DNA from: Candidatus Enterococcus moelleringii
Lineage (GTDB): Bacteria > Bacillota > Bacilli > Lactobacillales > Enterococcaceae
DNA: 64,000 nt
Reading direction: 5' to 3'
Assembly: GCF_017377575.1 (NCBI RefSeq)
Contig: NZ_JAFREM010000002.1
Location: 1-64,000, forward strand
Shown: one piece after another, positions 38,356 to 47,086 of the stretch
Numbering within the stretch: the stretch's first letter is position 1
Layout: each line of letters starts with the position of its first letter
Made by a program: the position numbers and the translations under genes
Notes under the pieces: generated by a model
What the model saw: the letters and a program-made list of their open reading frames with translations, nothing else
The model's database searches: none
What the model was told of the DNA's origin: nothing

Positions 38356-38764
38356 GGATGTGATCTGTTACGATGTCCTTTACTTCTCAGGTGCTGAACA
38401 GTTTAATTAAAGTGAATAGAGACAGACTATCAAAATTTCAACTGTATGCTTTCGACAATTACTTTTGAATTTTTGACACGCTGCAACCTTTATCAAAGAC
38501 ACTTTCTGATTTGGAAAGTGTCTTTTTTCTGTAAAAATACTTCCAATTTCTTTTGTAGAGTCCTTTTTCTTAAAAAACTAGAAGGCTAATTATTAAATGT
38601 TGAGGGTTGCAAAGGGAACGTACGTTTGCTATTCTTGGTTTATAGATTGAGATACATTTTAGAATTGCCTCGGAAATTTTAGAAAGCCGATGATTTGTTG
38701 TTTGCTGAAATTTCTATAAAATTCGACTCGTTAGATTAATAGAAAAAGTGAAGGAGTTAATTGT
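38356..38764. other. Intergenic gap with terminator
   Basis: The gap holds one clear intrinsic terminator (38498-38527) and otherwise AT-rich sequence. I found no coding remnant or convincing promoter for the next gene. Confidence 0.5.
38498..38527 (+). terminator. Terminator after the lipoprotein gene
   Basis: AAAGACACTTTC-tgattt-GGAAAGTGTC followed by TTTTTTC. Confidence 0.85.
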
Positions 38765-39529
38765 ATGGATCAATCCAAAATATATGAAACAAGCGATAGT
38801 TATGTTGACCTGTCCATTCATTTGCCTTATGATGCACGAGAAATTGGTGATCCTCTATTTCAATTTGAAGCAGATTATTATGTGGAAAAAGATTTATCAG
38901 TTGCTGGGGATGATGATTTTTGTTATGAGAATGTTGCAGTGTTTAAAGTAATTGGTCATACTGGTGATTTCGATAAGGATTATATTTATACCGCAGATGC
39001 CATTGCCGAAAGTACTGTTGAGAATTACGCCTTTGCAAAAGGGTTGTTTGAACAATTCTTTAATACGGAGTTTCATAATGAAATTATTGACATAACTGGA
39101 CAGACAATTAATCGTTGGCTCACAATAGAGACTGCTGTTGCTTATGATGAAATTAAGAACTGCAGTGAAGTCTTTCAAGCAGAGTTATTCGTGGAATTTT
39201 TGATTAAATTGAAACAAACTTGGAAACAGCTTTTCCATAACGATGTAACGTTAGTATCTTTCAACGAAGGATTGTATGTTTCGCCTGAAAAGCGAGCTCA
39301 AGAGAAAATATTTGAAGGTTATCAAAAGGCAGAATTTTTTACAACGTTGAATAAACAAGAATTTATTGAGAAAAACGGATATGAGCATAATGATTCAGCT
39401 ATTGAGTTAAAGGAACTTTTTAAGCTGGATTTCAATAACAACTTGTTTAGTGAAAATATCAAAAATCCTAAAAGAAAACATTATTCTGGCTTCATTTACA
39501 CTTCTCAATTAATCAGCAGTCAAACCTAA
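38765..39529 (+). CDS. Unrecognised 254-aa protein
   Basis: Soluble acidic protein without signal peptide or membrane segments and no family that I recognise. It is rich in Phe, Tyr and Glu. Ribosome binding site GAAGGAG lies 8 bases before ATG. Neighbours are a lipoprotein upstream and a metallophosphoesterase downstream, each apparently transcribed separately, so context does not reveal a role. Confidence 0.7.
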   Translation: MDQSKIYETSDSYVDLSIHLPYDAREIGDPLFQFEADYYVEKDLSVAGDDDFCYENVAVFKVIGHTGDFDKDYIYTADAIAESTVENYAFAKGLFEQFFNTEFHNEIIDITGQTINRWLTIETAVAYDEIKNCSEVFQAELFVEFLIKLKQTWKQLFHNDVTLVSFNEGLYVSPEKRAQEKIFEGYQKAEFFTTLNKQEFIEKNGYEHNDSAIELKELFKLDFNNNLFSENIKNPKRKHYSGFIYTSQLISSQT

Positions 39530-39611
39530 CTTTAACCAAACTATCTCTTCTTATTCTGGTTTTTACGGTATAATCTCCCTAAAGACAGAACAAGAAAGGT
39601 GGCAAACGAAA

Positions 39612-41300
39612 ATGGATCAAGACAAAAATGCGTTGATTGCTAAAAAGCAAAGCCCAGTTTTGCCATCGGGAACGGGAAGTGGCTTGCCGCCGCAGTTGGC
39701 GGCAAGGGTAGAGTTTTATCCGGAAAATAAGCGGCGGCCAGTGAACAAGACGTTGTATAAAAATGAGTATTTTCAGCTGACCTATAATACGCGGGGGAAC
39801 TCGATGGATATTTCTTCTAGGGGAGATATTGTGTATTCGGCGATTCCATATGATACGGCGAGAAATTATATTCAGCGGGCGGCGATTCAGTATTTGCTGC
39901 ACCCGGAAGAGGCTCGGAAGTATATTGAATCCCATAAGGCTACTCTGGAAAAGTATTTGGGACTGAGTATTCTTCAAGTTGCAAACAAAAAAGTGGATAA
40001 AGATTCGCTGGAAGTAAAGCAGGCCTACAATGCGATTTTTCAAAATCCCTTGTTGGAGATCCAAATTTTAGGACGATTGCTGCAGCATGATGAAACGGGG
40101 CCGCTTTCGGCGAACTTGGCAGGGAAATTTTTATTTAGCGAAAATGTAAAAACCGGGATTTCAGAATATTTAGCGGAGTATCTGAATTTTGTGATTCAGT
40201 TGACGCAATTTTTCCCAGTCATGACTGACGGCCGGAATATTCAGCTACTGGAAGCGGAGCAGTCGGCGCCATTGCTCATTGATAATGGCCTGACCTTTGA
40301 ATCGGATATTAAACCGGCGTTGGATTTGCTGCCACAAGAAGTGAATCAGCGGATTGCGGGATCGCTGGTGGCGGGGGATCAGCTGATGCCGTTAAGAAGC
40401 AAGCCGTTATTACGTTCGGAATATGGCAAAGAATTGTCAGAGGTTCGGAAAAATTATGTTGCCCATAGTGTGCATCCAGATGAGTTAGGGCAATATTTTG
40501 AAAATGTTCATTCGACGGGAAATGCTAATCTAGTCAATGTGGTGTCTGATATTCATGCGCTGGATGGTGAGCTACCCATCACCAACACGAACTTCAATAT
40601 TTTGGCGGGGGATGTTTCTAATTCACGGGTAGTTAATGAAGAGATTCGCGGACTTTATGTGATTGGTGGTCATGAATTACTGGATGTGTTGCCGGACAAT
40701 TCGGATCAGGCAGACAAAGAGTGGGATAAATGGCGGCCGTTTTTCAACTACGAATGGTTCAAGGAGCTTCGGACCAATACCGATGAGTTTTGGTACTTGC
40801 TGCCAGTGGGTGATCATGAGTTTTACGAAGTGGTGGAGGATGAACTAGCTAGCCGCTTCCCTAAAATGAATGTGCTGAACAATCGCAGTCTCGTTCATGA
40901 TGGGATTCGCTATATTGGGCTGACGATTCCGGTCGTGCTGGTGCAGCGGAAAAAGGCGCAGCAGCAATTCATCCTGCGCATGCTGAAAGAACTGCTGGCT
41001 GAAGATCAGGAGATACCAACCGTGATTGTTTCTCACGCGCCGCTGTTTAACGAGCTGAGCATGCTTTTGCCAGATAGTGATGCATATAATAAGGAATACA
41101 CTTGCTCGGAGCCGGAAATTGAGCAGCTGTTTGAAGACTACAATATTATTGGTGTGATTCACGGGCATCATCATATCCCGGCATCTTCACGACGATACAA
41201 ATATACCGAGTTTGTCGGCAAGCGATTGTTTGTGGTGTGCTCGATATATTCAAGGATTAATACCGGGCTGGATCTGATGAGTGTCATAAATCCGGAGTAA
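39612..41300 (+). CDS. Metallophosphoesterase-family protein
   Basis: Of 562 aa. The C-terminal half is a calcineurin-like phosphoesterase with metal-ligand motifs in order: VSDIHALDGE, ILAGDVSN, GDHEFYE (normally GNHE), VSHAPLF and GHHHIP. Residues 1-300 form an N-terminal domain that I do not recognise. Substrate unknown; it could be a nucleotide, a nucleic acid or a phosphoprotein. Ribosome binding site GAAAGGTGG. A TATAAT at 39569-39574 may be its -10 box. Asp in place of Asn in the third motif is a conservative change that may alter activity. Confidence 0.75.
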   Translation: MDQDKNALIAKKQSPVLPSGTGSGLPPQLAARVEFYPENKRRPVNKTLYKNEYFQLTYNTRGNSMDISSRGDIVYSAIPYDTARNYIQRAAIQYLLHPEEARKYIESHKATLEKYLGLSILQVANKKVDKDSLEVKQAYNAIFQNPLLEIQILGRLLQHDETGPLSANLAGKFLFSENVKTGISEYLAEYLNFVIQLTQFFPVMTDGRNIQLLEAEQSAPLLIDNGLTFESDIKPALDLLPQEVNQRIAGSLVAGDQLMPLRSKPLLRSEYGKELSEVRKNYVAHSVHPDELGQYFENVHSTGNANLVNVVSDIHALDGELPITNTNFNILAGDVSNSRVVNEEIRGLYVIGGHELLDVLPDNSDQADKEWDKWRPFFNYEWFKELRTNTDEFWYLLPVGDHEFYEVVEDELASRFPKMNVLNNRSLVHDGIRYIGLTIPVVLVQRKKAQQQFILRMLKELLAEDQEIPTVIVSHAPLFNELSMLLPDSDAYNKEYTCSEPEIEQLFEDYNIIGVIHGHHHIPASSRRYKYTEFVGKRLFVVCSIYSRINTGLDLMSVINPE

Positions 41301-41395
41301 GTTAGCAAGGGCTGCTTATACCTTTCTTTACCCTTAGGCATAAAAATGGTGAAATTGTCGGGCATCCGTTATGCTTATTAGACAGTAAGATTATT

Positions 41396-41490
41396 CCTTG
41401 GGGGAGTAACCGGCAACAGTTGTTGCAATAATGCCAACAGTAAGTTAGTCGCAAGACTTTCTGGTATTATTTGAAACGGTGAGACCTAAG
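41396..41490 (+). promoter_or_regulatory. yybP-ykoY (manganese) riboswitch
   Basis: The conserved blocks are present: GGGGGAGTA (41400-41408) and GGTGAGACC (41479-41487). Between them lie two hairpin arms, including CCGGCAACAG and TCTGGTATTATT. CTTGGG (41397-41402) pairs with CCTAAG (41485-41490) to close the aptamer, and the latter strand is also needed for the terminator, so Mn(II) binding would switch expression on. Confidence 0.85.
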
Positions 41491-41521
41491 ACAAGTTCGC
41501 TTGTCTTAGGTCTCCTTTTTT
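41481..41521 (+). terminator. Riboswitch expression-platform terminator
   Basis: A 15-bp perfect stem GAGACCTAAGACAAG/CTTGTCTTAGGTCTC with loop TTCG, followed by CTTTTTTTG. Confidence 0.9.
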
Positions 41522-41561
41522 GTAGAATAAATTGCTGAAAAAAATCAAGGGAGAATCGCGA

Positions 41562-44237
41562 TTGACACAAGAAATGTATCAAAAAAAATTGTCCGAAGTT
41601 CTAGTTGAGACTCGTACATCAGAAGAAGGGCTGACCAAGCAGGAGGCGCAGACGCGTTTAACTGATCAGGGTCCGAATCAACTGAAGGAAGCGCCGCGGA
41701 AATCTAGTCTTCAGCTGTTTTTTGAAACGTTCAAAGATGCCATGGTGATTGTCCTGTTAATTGTTGCGACGGTTCAGCTGGTGATGGGGGCTTATGTAGA
41801 GTCCATCGTAATCTTTGCGGTACTGCTGCTGAACTCAGTAGTTAGTGTCGTTCAGACGAAAAAGGCGGAAGGATCCTTGGCGGCTTTGAAAAGTTTATCA
41901 GCACCAGACGCCAACGTAATTCGCGAAGGCAAGGAACTGTCGATTTTGGCGATGGACTTAGTGGTTGGTGATGTGGTTCTATTGGAAGCCGGCGACTATG
42001 TGCCTGCCGATGGCCGTTTGCTGGAAGAGGGTTCATTGAAGGTAGATGAAGGAATGCTGACGGGGGAATCGACGCCAGCGGAAAAAGAAGTGCAAATGAT
42101 TGAAGCAACAGTTCCGATCGGGGATCGTTTGAATATGGTTTGCAGTGGAACGATCGTGACTTACGGCCGCGGGAAATTTGTGGTAACCGCTACTGGGAAT
42201 AATACGGCGATCGGTGAAGTGGCTGGCTTGCTGGAAACAACGGTGGAACAAAAGACGCCGTTGCAGCGGGGCTTGGATCGTTTCAGTAAGAAGCTAAGTC
42301 TAGCAATTTTAGGATTGTCGTTAGTTATTTTAGGTGTGCAGGTAGCCCGGATTTTCATGGGCGGCGGCTCTGGCGATATGACGGCTGACTTGGTAAATGC
42401 CTTTATGTTCGCGATTGCAGTAGCAGTGGCGGCCATTCCGGAAGCGTTGCAGTCGATTGTGACGATTGTCTTGTCACTGGGAACGAAAAAGATGGCCAAG
42501 GAACATGCGATTATTCGCAAGTTGCCGGCTGTAGAAACTTTAGGCTCAACTAGCGTCATTTGTACCGATAAGACCGGGACGTTAACGCAAAATCGCATGA
42601 CGGTAGTGGATTACTTTTTACCTAATGGTCAGACTGGTGAATTCTCGAAGACACCGGAAAATTGGACAAAGGATGAGCGTCGTTTAGTGGAAATTAGCGT
42701 GTTAGCTAATGATGCAGCGATTGCGGAAGATGGCGCGAAACTTGGTGACCCTACCGAAGTGGCTTTAATTGATTTTAGTAATAAGCAGGAACAGCCTTAC
42801 AATGATGTGCGGAAAAAATACCCGCGGATCAACGAATTGCCCTTTGATTCGGATCGTAAATTGATGTCCACCCAGCATGAGATTGATGGCGAGAAGCTGC
42901 TTTTGACTAAAGGTGGACCAGATATTGTTATTAACCGCAGTAGTCAGGTATTGGTAGACGGCGAAGTGGTTCCCATGACGGAAGAGCACAAGCAGCGGAT
43001 TCAGCAGCAGAATGAAGCTTTCTCTGAACGGGCCTTGCGAGTTTTGGCTTTTGCTTATAAACCGTTGGCTGATCGGGATTTAGAATTTGAAGATGAAGAA
43101 GAGTTAGTCTTTGTCGGCCTAATGGCGATGATTGATCCGCCGCGGGAGGAAGTTTTCCAAGCGGTAAGTGATGCTCGCGATGCAGGCATGAAGACGGTGA
43201 TGATCACTGGTGACCACAAGACAACGGCGGTGGCGATTGCTAAAGAGATTGGGATTTCCGCCGATGGCGATTTGGCTTTAACGGGAACGGAACTGGATCA
43301 ATTAAGTGAAGAAGAATTGATGGAACGTTTGGAACAAGTAACCGTTTATGCGCGGGTTTCACCGGAAAACAAGATCCGCATTATCCGAGCTTGGCAAAAC
43401 AAGGGAAAAATTTCCGCTATGACAGGGGATGGTGTCAACGATGCGCCGGCTTTGAAGCAGGCGGATATTGGGATTGCCATGGGAACCGGGACAGACGTTG
43501 CCAAAGATGCAGCGGCGATGGTGCTGACCGACGACAACTTTGCTTCTATTATTAGTGCAGTGAAGGTTGGCCGGAATGTGTACGACAACATCAAAAAGGC
43601 GATCGCTTATCTGTTTGCTGGTAACTTAGGGGCAATCATTGCGATTATCGTTGCTTTGGTGATGGGCTGGAACAATCCATTTACTGCCTTACAGCTGTTG
43701 TTCATCAACTTAGTGAATGATTCGCTGCCGGCGATTGCTTTAGGAATGGAGAAACCGGAGCCGACGATTATGCAGCGGGCGCCGCGAGATCCTGATGAAG
43801 GGATTTTCACTGGCAAGACCTTGAGTTCGGTGACTTATCGAGGGATTTTGATTGCGGCGGCAGTAATTTTTGCCCAATGGTTAGGGATGCAGGAATCAGC
43901 TGAATTAGGAATTGCGATGGCATTCTCTACCTTAATCATGAGCCGGACCTTGCAAACTTTGCCAGCTCGTTCCAATACCCAGACTTCTTGGCAAGCAGGA
44001 TTCTTTGCTAACAAGATGGTTTGGCTGGCAATTCTCGTTTGTGGTGGCTTGTACAGTGTTACTTTGATTCCGGGTGTGCGGGAAATCTTTGCTATTCCCG
44101 CAAGCTTTACCTTGTCACATGTGGGAACCAGCTTAGTGTTGGCACTTGCAGCGGTGATCTTGATGGAGATTACCAAGCTGATTTTGCTGAAGGTTCAAGG
44201 ACATTCGGCAGAGGAAATGGCTGATACAAAAGCATAA
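41562..44237 (+). CDS. P-type cation-transporting ATPase (Mn/Ca efflux type)
   Basis: Membrane pump of about 891 aa of the SERCA-like P2A type. Motifs: actuator MLTGEST, phosphorylation site ICTDKTGTLTQ, nucleotide-binding KGGPD, hinge TGDGVNDAPALKQADIGIAMG. Ten membrane segments are expected. Relatives behind the same riboswitch (streptococcal MgtA/CaxP type, lactococcal YoaB) export calcium or manganese. I choose the TTG start 41562, eight bases after AGGGAG; an in-frame ATG-like reading from 41532 overlaps the terminator. Manganese-induced expression is expected. Confidence 0.92.
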   Translation: MTQEMYQKKLSEVLVETRTSEEGLTKQEAQTRLTDQGPNQLKEAPRKSSLQLFFETFKDAMVIVLLIVATVQLVMGAYVESIVIFAVLLLNSVVSVVQTKKAEGSLAALKSLSAPDANVIREGKELSILAMDLVVGDVVLLEAGDYVPADGRLLEEGSLKVDEGMLTGESTPAEKEVQMIEATVPIGDRLNMVCSGTIVTYGRGKFVVTATGNNTAIGEVAGLLETTVEQKTPLQRGLDRFSKKLSLAILGLSLVILGVQVARIFMGGGSGDMTADLVNAFMFAIAVAVAAIPEALQSIVTIVLSLGTKKMAKEHAIIRKLPAVETLGSTSVICTDKTGTLTQNRMTVVDYFLPNGQTGEFSKTPENWTKDERRLVEISVLANDAAIAEDGAKLGDPTEVALIDFSNKQEQPYNDVRKKYPRINELPFDSDRKLMSTQHEIDGEKLLLTKGGPDIVINRSSQVLVDGEVVPMTEEHKQRIQQQNEAFSERALRVLAFAYKPLADRDLEFEDEEELVFVGLMAMIDPPREEVFQAVSDARDAGMKTVMITGDHKTTAVAIAKEIGISADGDLALTGTELDQLSEEELMERLEQVTVYARVSPENKIRIIRAWQNKGKISAMTGDGVNDAPALKQADIGIAMGTGTDVAKDAAAMVLTDDNFASIISAVKVGRNVYDNIKKAIAYLFAGNLGAIIAIIVALVMGWNNPFTALQLLFINLVNDSLPAIALGMEKPEPTIMQRAPRDPDEGIFTGKTLSSVTYRGILIAAAVIFAQWLGMQESAELGIAMAFSTLIMSRTLQTLPARSNTQTSWQAGFFANKMVWLAILVCGGLYSVTLIPGVREIFAIPASFTLSHVGTSLVLALAAVILMEITKLILLKVQGHSAEEMADTKA

Positions 44238-44256
44238 TACTAATAGAAGAAATAAG

Positions 44257-44306
44257 AACCAGCTGGCAGAAGTTGATTGCAACTTTTTGTCAGCTGGTTT
44301 TTTGTG
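44257..44306 (+). terminator. Terminator of the P-type ATPase gene
   Basis: AACCAGCTG ... CAGCTGGTT followed by TTTTTGTG. Confidence 0.8.
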
Positions 44307-44313
44307 TTTGAAT

Positions 44314-44577
44314 TTATAGAGCATCCCAATCAATACTATCAATATCGGTAAATCCGCTGTCGTCTTTTTCACGAGACCTCACCTGAGCCAACGTGCCTGT
44401 TTGTTCAAGCAGGAGTGTTTCTTGAATCCTTCGCCACTCAGACAAGCCAACTAAGACAGCATCATTTTCGCCTTGCTCATCAATGATTTCAATTACAGTG
44501 TGAGTTTGGTTGACTGCTTCTAATAATTGATCGAGGTTCCTTTTGGCAGTGCTAGACTTTACTGATGTCCTATTCAT
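44314..44577 (-). CDS. Phd/YefM-family antitoxin, apparently orphan
   Basis: Of 87 aa. The first 55 residues fit the Phd/YefM DNA-binding fold (TSVKSSTAKRNLDQLLEAVN, VLVGLSEWRRIQE), with a variable toxin-binding tail rich in acidic residues. I start at ATG 44577, nine bases after AAGGAGA, rather than GTG 44586. No RelE/YoeB/Doc-like toxin follows on the minus strand, where the next sequence is the terminator of the ATPase gene. It may act alone as a regulator or control a toxin elsewhere. Confidence 0.75.
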   Translation of the reverse strand: MNRTSVKSSTAKRNLDQLLEAVNQTHTVIEIIDEQGENDAVLVGLSEWRRIQETLLLEQTGTLAQVRSREKDDSGFTDIDSIDWDAL

Positions 44578-44610
44578 TGGATTCACTCTCCTTGCTTACA
44601 GTATAACTGA

Positions 44611-44775
44611 AAATTAATCATACAAAAACAGGAACCAGAGTCCTCTGATTCAGCCGTCGTGGTGATTGGTCAGCCGAAATTCACCTCGGATGTTCCGAAA
44701 ATCGACGGAACCCCGTTTATTACAAAATTTGGTATGGAGGCCTGCTGCGATAAAGTGATCGAAGCGCTTCAATAA
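44611..44775 (+). pseudogene. Remnant of a PTS IIB component (galactitol type)
   Basis: Open but start-less frame whose last 40 codons read VVVIGQPKFTSDVPKIDGTPF and then ITKFGMEACCDKVIEAL. This resembles the C-terminal end of GatB-type PTS enzyme IIB proteins (DIP..HG.PFI.GIG...). The N-terminal half with the phosphorylated cysteine is absent. It lies just before a SorC-family regulator, a class often encoded next to such PTS genes, so it is probably what remains of a deleted sugar operon. Confidence 0.5.
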
Positions 44776-44942
44776 ACCCTTAATGAACCAATGAAGCCAT
44801 TGATCCGAAGGCAGCCTGTTAACAAAACAGCGCAGCTGGTTGGAGTCAGTGGCTTCACTGCTTTTCACAAACGTAACATTTGCCAGATGGGATTGGCAAA
44901 ATAGAACATATTATAAATATGGGCTTCAGGCTTCAGAATGCG

Positions 44943-44971
44943 TTGACATCGGCTTCAAATCGACCTACTAT
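44943..44971 (+). promoter_or_regulatory. Promoter of the SorC-type regulator and aco-like operon
   Basis: TTGACA (44943-44948), 17-bp spacer, TACTAT (44966-44971). Confidence 0.75.
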
Positions 44972-44978
44972 AAGAGTG

Positions 44979-45008
44979 TAACATATGTCACATGATAGAA
45001 CATATGAT
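44979..45008 (+). promoter_or_regulatory. Operator-like repeats downstream of the regulator promoter
   Basis: AACATATG occurs at 44980-44987 and again at 44999-45006, about two helical turns apart, with related CATGATAGAA between them. The position just after the -10 box suits repression, probably by the SorC-type protein itself. Confidence 0.5.
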
Positions 45009-45067
45009 AGATCGAGGTAAGTTGGCGGCTATTCACAAAGTGTGGGCAGCCTGTTGGAGGGTGAGAA

Positions 45068-46015
45068 ATGAGTTATTCGGATGATCGCAGGTTGTTGATC
45101 GAGATCGCCTCAATGTATTACGAAGAGGGAGCCAAGCAGTCAGAGGTTGCCAAGAAATTTAACATTAGTCGTTCGTTAGTATCTAAGTATTTGTCGAAGG
45201 CCCGTAAATTAGGGTTGGTGGAAATCATCATCCATGACGATTTGGCTCATCCCTATCGATTGTTGGAAGAGAAAATTGTTGAACAGTATGGTTTGCAGGA
45301 AGTGATCTGCATCGCGCCGACTGGAGTCGAGATGTTAAGCAAACGGATCGGAACTGCCGCAGCCAAGTATTTGGCCAGAATTTTACAGCCCAATCAACGT
45401 GTGGGGCTTTCAGCCGGAACGGTGGTCCACGAAGCGGCGATGAATTTTTCCCCGAAAAATCAACTGGAGAATGTGAAGTTTATTCCTTTAGTGGGCGGGC
45501 TTGGTCAGGAACATATGGCATTACAGGCCAACGTGGTCTGCGAATTGTTCGCTAAGAAAAGTGACAGTGTAGCGGTGGAATTGCACGCGCCCATCACGGT
45601 GGATTCAGCGGCAGCCAAGCAGGTATTTATGGAACAGTCCTTTATTAAGCAAGTGTTCGACGAAGGCAAGCAAGTGGATGTTGCGCTAGTGGGAGTCGGA
45701 GGAGTACCGGCCTACTCCACCATGACGAAAACCTATTTGTTAGCTGACTCAGATCAAATGAAAGTTGAACTGTCTGACCGGAAAATTGCCGGCGATATTT
45801 GCTACAACTTTATTGATCAAGAGGGCAACCTGGCCGATTGTACCTGGAACGAACGGGTGTTAGCCATTGACTTAGCAGATTTGAAGAATATTCCGACCCG
45901 CATCGGTGTTTCCGGCGGCAAGGAAAAGGTTGGCGGCATTCGCGCCGCGTTAAAAGCCGGGTTGATCAACGTGTTGATTACCGACGAAGAAACAGCCAAA
46001 GCATTACTAGATTAA
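45068..46015 (+). CDS. SorC/DeoR-type sugar-binding transcriptional regulator
   Basis: Of 315 aa. N-terminal helix-turn-helix QSEVAKKFNISRSLVSKYLSK (residues 19-39), followed by a SorC effector-binding domain of the sugar-isomerase-like fold (LSAGTVVHEAAMNF, VALVGVGGV, GVSGGKEKVGGIRAALKAG). It is the first gene before the acetoin-dehydrogenase-like operon, 69 bp upstream of E1 alpha, and probably controls it. GTTGGAGGGTG precedes ATG. Confidence 0.87.
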   Translation: MSYSDDRRLLIEIASMYYEEGAKQSEVAKKFNISRSLVSKYLSKARKLGLVEIIIHDDLAHPYRLLEEKIVEQYGLQEVICIAPTGVEMLSKRIGTAAAKYLARILQPNQRVGLSAGTVVHEAAMNFSPKNQLENVKFIPLVGGLGQEHMALQANVVCELFAKKSDSVAVELHAPITVDSAAAKQVFMEQSFIKQVFDEGKQVDVALVGVGGVPAYSTMTKTYLLADSDQMKVELSDRKIAGDICYNFIDQEGNLADCTWNERVLAIDLADLKNIPTRIGVSGGKEKVGGIRAALKAGLINVLITDEETAKALLD

Positions 46016-46084
46016 GACCACTTTGATTTTGCTGGAAGCAGCAGGATTGGTGATAGATATGAATCATGAAAAGGAGCGTAAATT

Positions 46085-47086
46085 ATGTCAGAGACAACTA
46101 AAATGTCCGTACCAAATCGTGCAGGATTGACCGACGAAGATCTAAAAAAAGTATTTAGAACGATGTGGGAAATTCGTTACTTCGATGAAAAGGTGGATCA
46201 GCTGTTTGCCAAAGGATTAATCCATGGAACGACTCACTTAGCAGTAGGTCAGGAATCCTCATCAGCTGGAAGCGGGGCCGTGTTAAGAAAAACCGACTGG
46301 ATTACCGCCACTCACCGAGGCCATGGTCAAACCATTGCTAAAGGGTGCAACATTAATGAAATGATGGCAGAACTTTTCGGTCGTACAACTGGGACAAACA
46401 ATGGTAAAGGCGGTTCAATGCATATCGCCGATTTAGATACAGGAAACTTAGGCGCCAACGGAATTGTCGGCGGCGGGTTCCCAATTGCAACTGGAGCAGC
46501 TTTAACAGCGAAAATGAAGGGCTTGGACAATGTCGCTTTAGCTTATGCAGGTGATGGTTCTACTAATGAAGGTAGTTTCCACGAAGCAGTCAACTTAGCA
46601 GCTATCTGGGATTTGCCAGTTGTTTACTTCATTGAAAACAACCAATACGGCATGAGCGGTCCATTCAAAACCATGATGAGAGTCGACAAGCTTTCTGACC
46701 GGGCGAAGGCATACGGCATTGAAGGCGTTACCATCGACGGGAACGACTTGATCGAAGTCATCAACACGACTTACGATGCAGTGGAAAAAGCCCGCCGCGG
46801 TGAAGGACCAACCTTAATCGAAGCGATGACTTACCGTTGGAAAGGCCATTCAAAATCCGATGCCAAGAAATATCGTACCAAGGAAGAAGAAGAAGACTGG
46901 CGTAAAAACCGTGATCCGATCAAGCTGGCGAAAGAAAAATTTGTTGCTGCTGGATTGTTCACGGAAGAAGAAGCCGAAGCCATTCGCGTTGAATCAAAAC
47001 AAGCAATTGAAGACGCAGTGAAATTCGCTGAAGAAAGCCCAATGCCAGAAATCGAAAGCATGTTTGAGGATGTATATTCGGACTGA
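46085..47086 (+). CDS. acoA: Acetoin/2-oxo acid dehydrogenase E1 component, alpha subunit
   Basis: Thiamine-diphosphate enzyme subunit, 333 aa. The ThDP motif begins GDG at 156-158 and closes with NN at 185-186. ATHRGHGQ and the phosphorylation-loop-like segment around KGHSKSDAKKYRT are typical of E1 alpha. With E1 beta it would cleave acetoin or a branched 2-oxo acid and pass the acyl group to E2. Acetoin is favoured by the two-subunit E1, single-lipoyl E2 and operon order, but not proven. ATG follows AAAGGAG. Confidence 0.85.
   Translation: MSETTKMSVPNRAGLTDEDLKKVFRTMWEIRYFDEKVDQLFAKGLIHGTTHLAVGQESSSAGSGAVLRKTDWITATHRGHGQTIAKGCNINEMMAELFGRTTGTNNGKGGSMHIADLDTGNLGANGIVGGGFPIATGAALTAKMKGLDNVALAYAGDGSTNEGSFHEAVNLAAIWDLPVVYFIENNQYGMSGPFKTMMRVDKLSDRAKAYGIEGVTIDGNDLIEVINTTYDAVEKARRGEGPTLIEAMTYRWKGHSKSDAKKYRTKEEEEDWRKNRDPIKLAKEKFVAAGLFTEEEAEAIRVESKQAIEDAVKFAEESPMPEIESMFEDVYSD

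Noticed and set aside
44650-44868. 72-codon minus-strand frame near the SorC-type regulator
   Set aside because: No ribosome binding site and no recognisable protein. The opposite strand carries the IIB-like remnant, which explains the open frame.
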